DNA from: Mucilaginibacter celer
GTDB taxonomy: Bacteria; Bacteroidota; Bacteroidia; Sphingobacteriales; Sphingobacteriaceae
Direction: 5' to 3'
NCBI RefSeq assembly: GCF_003576455.2
Contig: NZ_CP032869.1
Coordinates: forward strand, 2,356,001-2,420,000
DNA: 64,000 nt
Shown: one piece after another, positions 63,401 through 64,000 of the stretch
Position numbering within the stretch: position 1 is the first letter of the stretch
Layout: each line of letters opens with the position of its first letter
The notes under the pieces: model-generated
What the model was told of the DNA's origin: nothing
Databases searched by the model: none
Seen by the model: only the letters and a program-made list of their open reading frames with translations
Program-made: the position numbers and the translations under genes

Positions 63401-64000
63401 CCCGCCCTGCGATCAAAGTAAATCAAACCTCCGCCATTGGTGCCAATCCACAAGTTGCCGCTTTTGTCTTCAGCAAACTTATTAATGTCTTCAAAAATCA
63501 GGCTTTTGGCATCAGACGCGAAATGCCTGTATAGAGGGAACCTGATAATATTTTTATGATAATAACTCACCCCTTCTTTAAATGTGCCGGCCCACATAAT
63601 ACCCGAATCATCTTTATAAAGGGTAACACTATTCTGGCTAAGCGATTTAGCATCATCCTCCCGGTTCAACAAATAAGTTACCGAGAACGTTTTCTTATCC
63701 AGCAGGTTAATACCTCCATGATCAGTTGCTATCCACATGAGGCCATCATCAGCTTGAAGAACAGTGCTAATGTTATTTGACTTTAATTTTACCGCGCCCG
63801 GTTCGTCGGTAATGTGCATGAATTTCCCTGAAGTAGGACAGTAATAATATGTGCCAGAATTAAAATTAGGAGAATATAACCACAGGTCATTATCGCGGTC
63901 GACGGTTATCGCATAGTAACCCTCTTTATTATTTGCAGATCTGGAAAAGATGTCGGTATGGTAGGTAATCTTATCTTGTTTAGGATCGAGCTTTTCAACC
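60454..64000 (-). CDS. Hybrid two-component system sensor/regulator, N-terminus beyond window
   Basis: At least 1181 codons; the frame stays open to the window edge past the Met at 63819, so the true start is outside. Counting from that Met: periplasmic beta-propeller repeats (to about 430; DLWIGTNGGGL, LWIGTYFGGL), a Y_Y_Y domain (about 480-545) and one membrane segment (about 550-567). Then follow a histidine kinase (His618 in NVSHEFRTPLSLI, ATP-binding LLSNAFKFTPDG and GSGIGLSI), a receiver (Asp920 in VVSDISMPEMNG) and an AraC-type HTH (about 1015-1121). It senses an oligosaccharide and activates the PUL. Confidence 0.96.
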   Translation of the reverse strand, partial: VEKLDPKQDKITYHTDIFSRSANNKEGYYAITVDRDNDLWLYSPNFNSGTYYYCPTSGKFMHITDEPGAVKLKSNNISTVLQADDGLMWIATDHGGINLLDKKTFSVTYLLNREDDAKSLSQNSVTLYKDDSGIMWAGTFKEGVSYYHKNIIRFPLYRHFASDAKSLIFEDINKFAEDKSGNLWIGTNGGGLIYFDRRAGSFKQYKHEPDNPNSLSSDVIVSLCIDHEHKLWIGTYFGGLDCFDGSKFIHYKHDDKVAGSLADNRVWNILEDSSHRLWVGTFNAGLQVFDRAQKMFSPSFKQTDIRSPFVSALFEDKTGNIWVGGYFGVDVIKKNTGRIIHYSNDKNAAKGLISNSVNGINQDSRGLMWITTREGVNVLNPKNGAFQSLTTHNGLPDNNVLDMLEDRWGAVWLSTANGVSKVSVTSKKEAYTFSFENFDESDGLQGREFNVQAALKTGDGKLIFGGGHGFNIFDPSTIHANIYKPKLVFTDFLLFNKSIKANEEVNGHVILSKSISATRDITLKHGENVFTIEFAALNFFNPNKVKHQYMMEGFDKGWIDADNATRKATYTNLDGGDYTFKVRAISQERTWEPDCITLKIKVLPPFWKSKVAYVIYVLLLVATLFLMRRRGIQKIRRQFEIEKEKREAKLLIENERNEARRMHELDMMKIKFFTNVSHEFRTPLSLIMAPVDKILKQTETEEQRNQLQMINRNARRLLNMVNQLLDFRKMEVQELRLHARSGDIVNFITEMVYSFSDMAEKKNIRLVFDSEIKSLIINFDHDKIERIIFNLLSNAFKFTPDGGNISVLISIIEKNVETKQLEIKVIDTGIGIPLDKQDRIFERFFQNDIPGTMVNQGSGIGLSITREFVKLHNGEISVQSELGQGSTFTIHMPVDLATEPVLSIYETNLLKSELQDSTELAKAGSGINRKLTVLLVEDNEDFRFYLKDNLSETFNIIEAANGKEGWQKTLALHPNLVVSDISMPEMNGVDLCRKIRNDKRTSHIPVVLLTAVTDEEQQLQGLETGANDYLTKPFNFEILTSKLKNILAMQQDMRKTYQKQLDVKPTEIETESFDEAFIKKTVQLIEKNIDNAEFSVEELSSELCVSRVTLYKRTLALTGKSPVDLIRTIRLKRAAQLLENSQLTISQISYKVGFKSQKYFVRCFKTEFNCLPSAYSSKKNK

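Overview
The window looks like chromosomal DNA of a Bacteroidota bacterium of the Sphingobacteriaceae type (Mucilaginibacter/Pedobacter-like). I infer this from the SusC/SusD pair, a one-protein hybrid two-component regulator, promoters of the TTTG-N19-TAnnTTTG kind, futalosine-pathway menaquinone genes and several TTG/GTG starts. The genus is an inference from gene style, not from a database search.

Bases 1-34,500 are mostly housekeeping. A short plus-strand run (thioesterase-like, GNAT, AlbA_2, MATE) meets a compact minus-strand operon (GAF methionine sulfoxide reductase, hydrolase, MPG glycosylase, kynureninase, bestrophin, HDAC-like). Next come a CrtA-like gene, a sirtuin plus DPH6-like pair, and a cobalamin-riboswitch operon (BtuB-like receptor plus DUF6580 membrane protein). 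After these lie thrS-infC-rpmI-rplT and mqnE-phosphatase-mqnA. A methionine block follows: a MetB-like gene, then a SAM-I riboswitch, a 36-codon Cys-rich leader ORF, metY, metX and hom. The run ends with an ABC pair, ddl, a PASTA/rhodanese/MltG/thioesterase/YihY cluster and two tRNA-Ser genes.

Bases 34,500-35,650 are a scar. They hold a piece of a tyrosine integrase and the C-terminal part of a serine recombinase just downstream of the tRNA-Ser doublet. From 35,655 to the end is one polysaccharide-utilisation locus. It has two GH29, two GH5, GH39, SusC, SusD, an SGBP-B-like lipoprotein, a feruloyl/acetyl-esterase-like hydrolase, two GH2, a GH3 and a hybrid two-component sensor that runs off the right edge. 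The set fits xyloglucan or a related decorated beta-glucan, although no GH31 alpha-xylosidase is in view.

The two strongest regulatory observations are these. (1) A 29-nt box with core AAATAGGGATACAAATG occurs upstream of three PUL transcription units, with a degenerate fourth copy. In all four it lies 28-29 nt from a TAnnTTTG-like element and has the same orientation relative to transcription, so it is a probable operator of the hybrid sensor. (2) A SAM-I riboswitch lies 8 nt before a small ORF ending CICICCCC, which is followed by hairpins and then the sulfhydrylase gene. This suggests combined SAM and cysteine sensing. A third pattern is a set of five intergenic inverted repeats between 19.4 and 30.6 kb that share architecture but not sequence.
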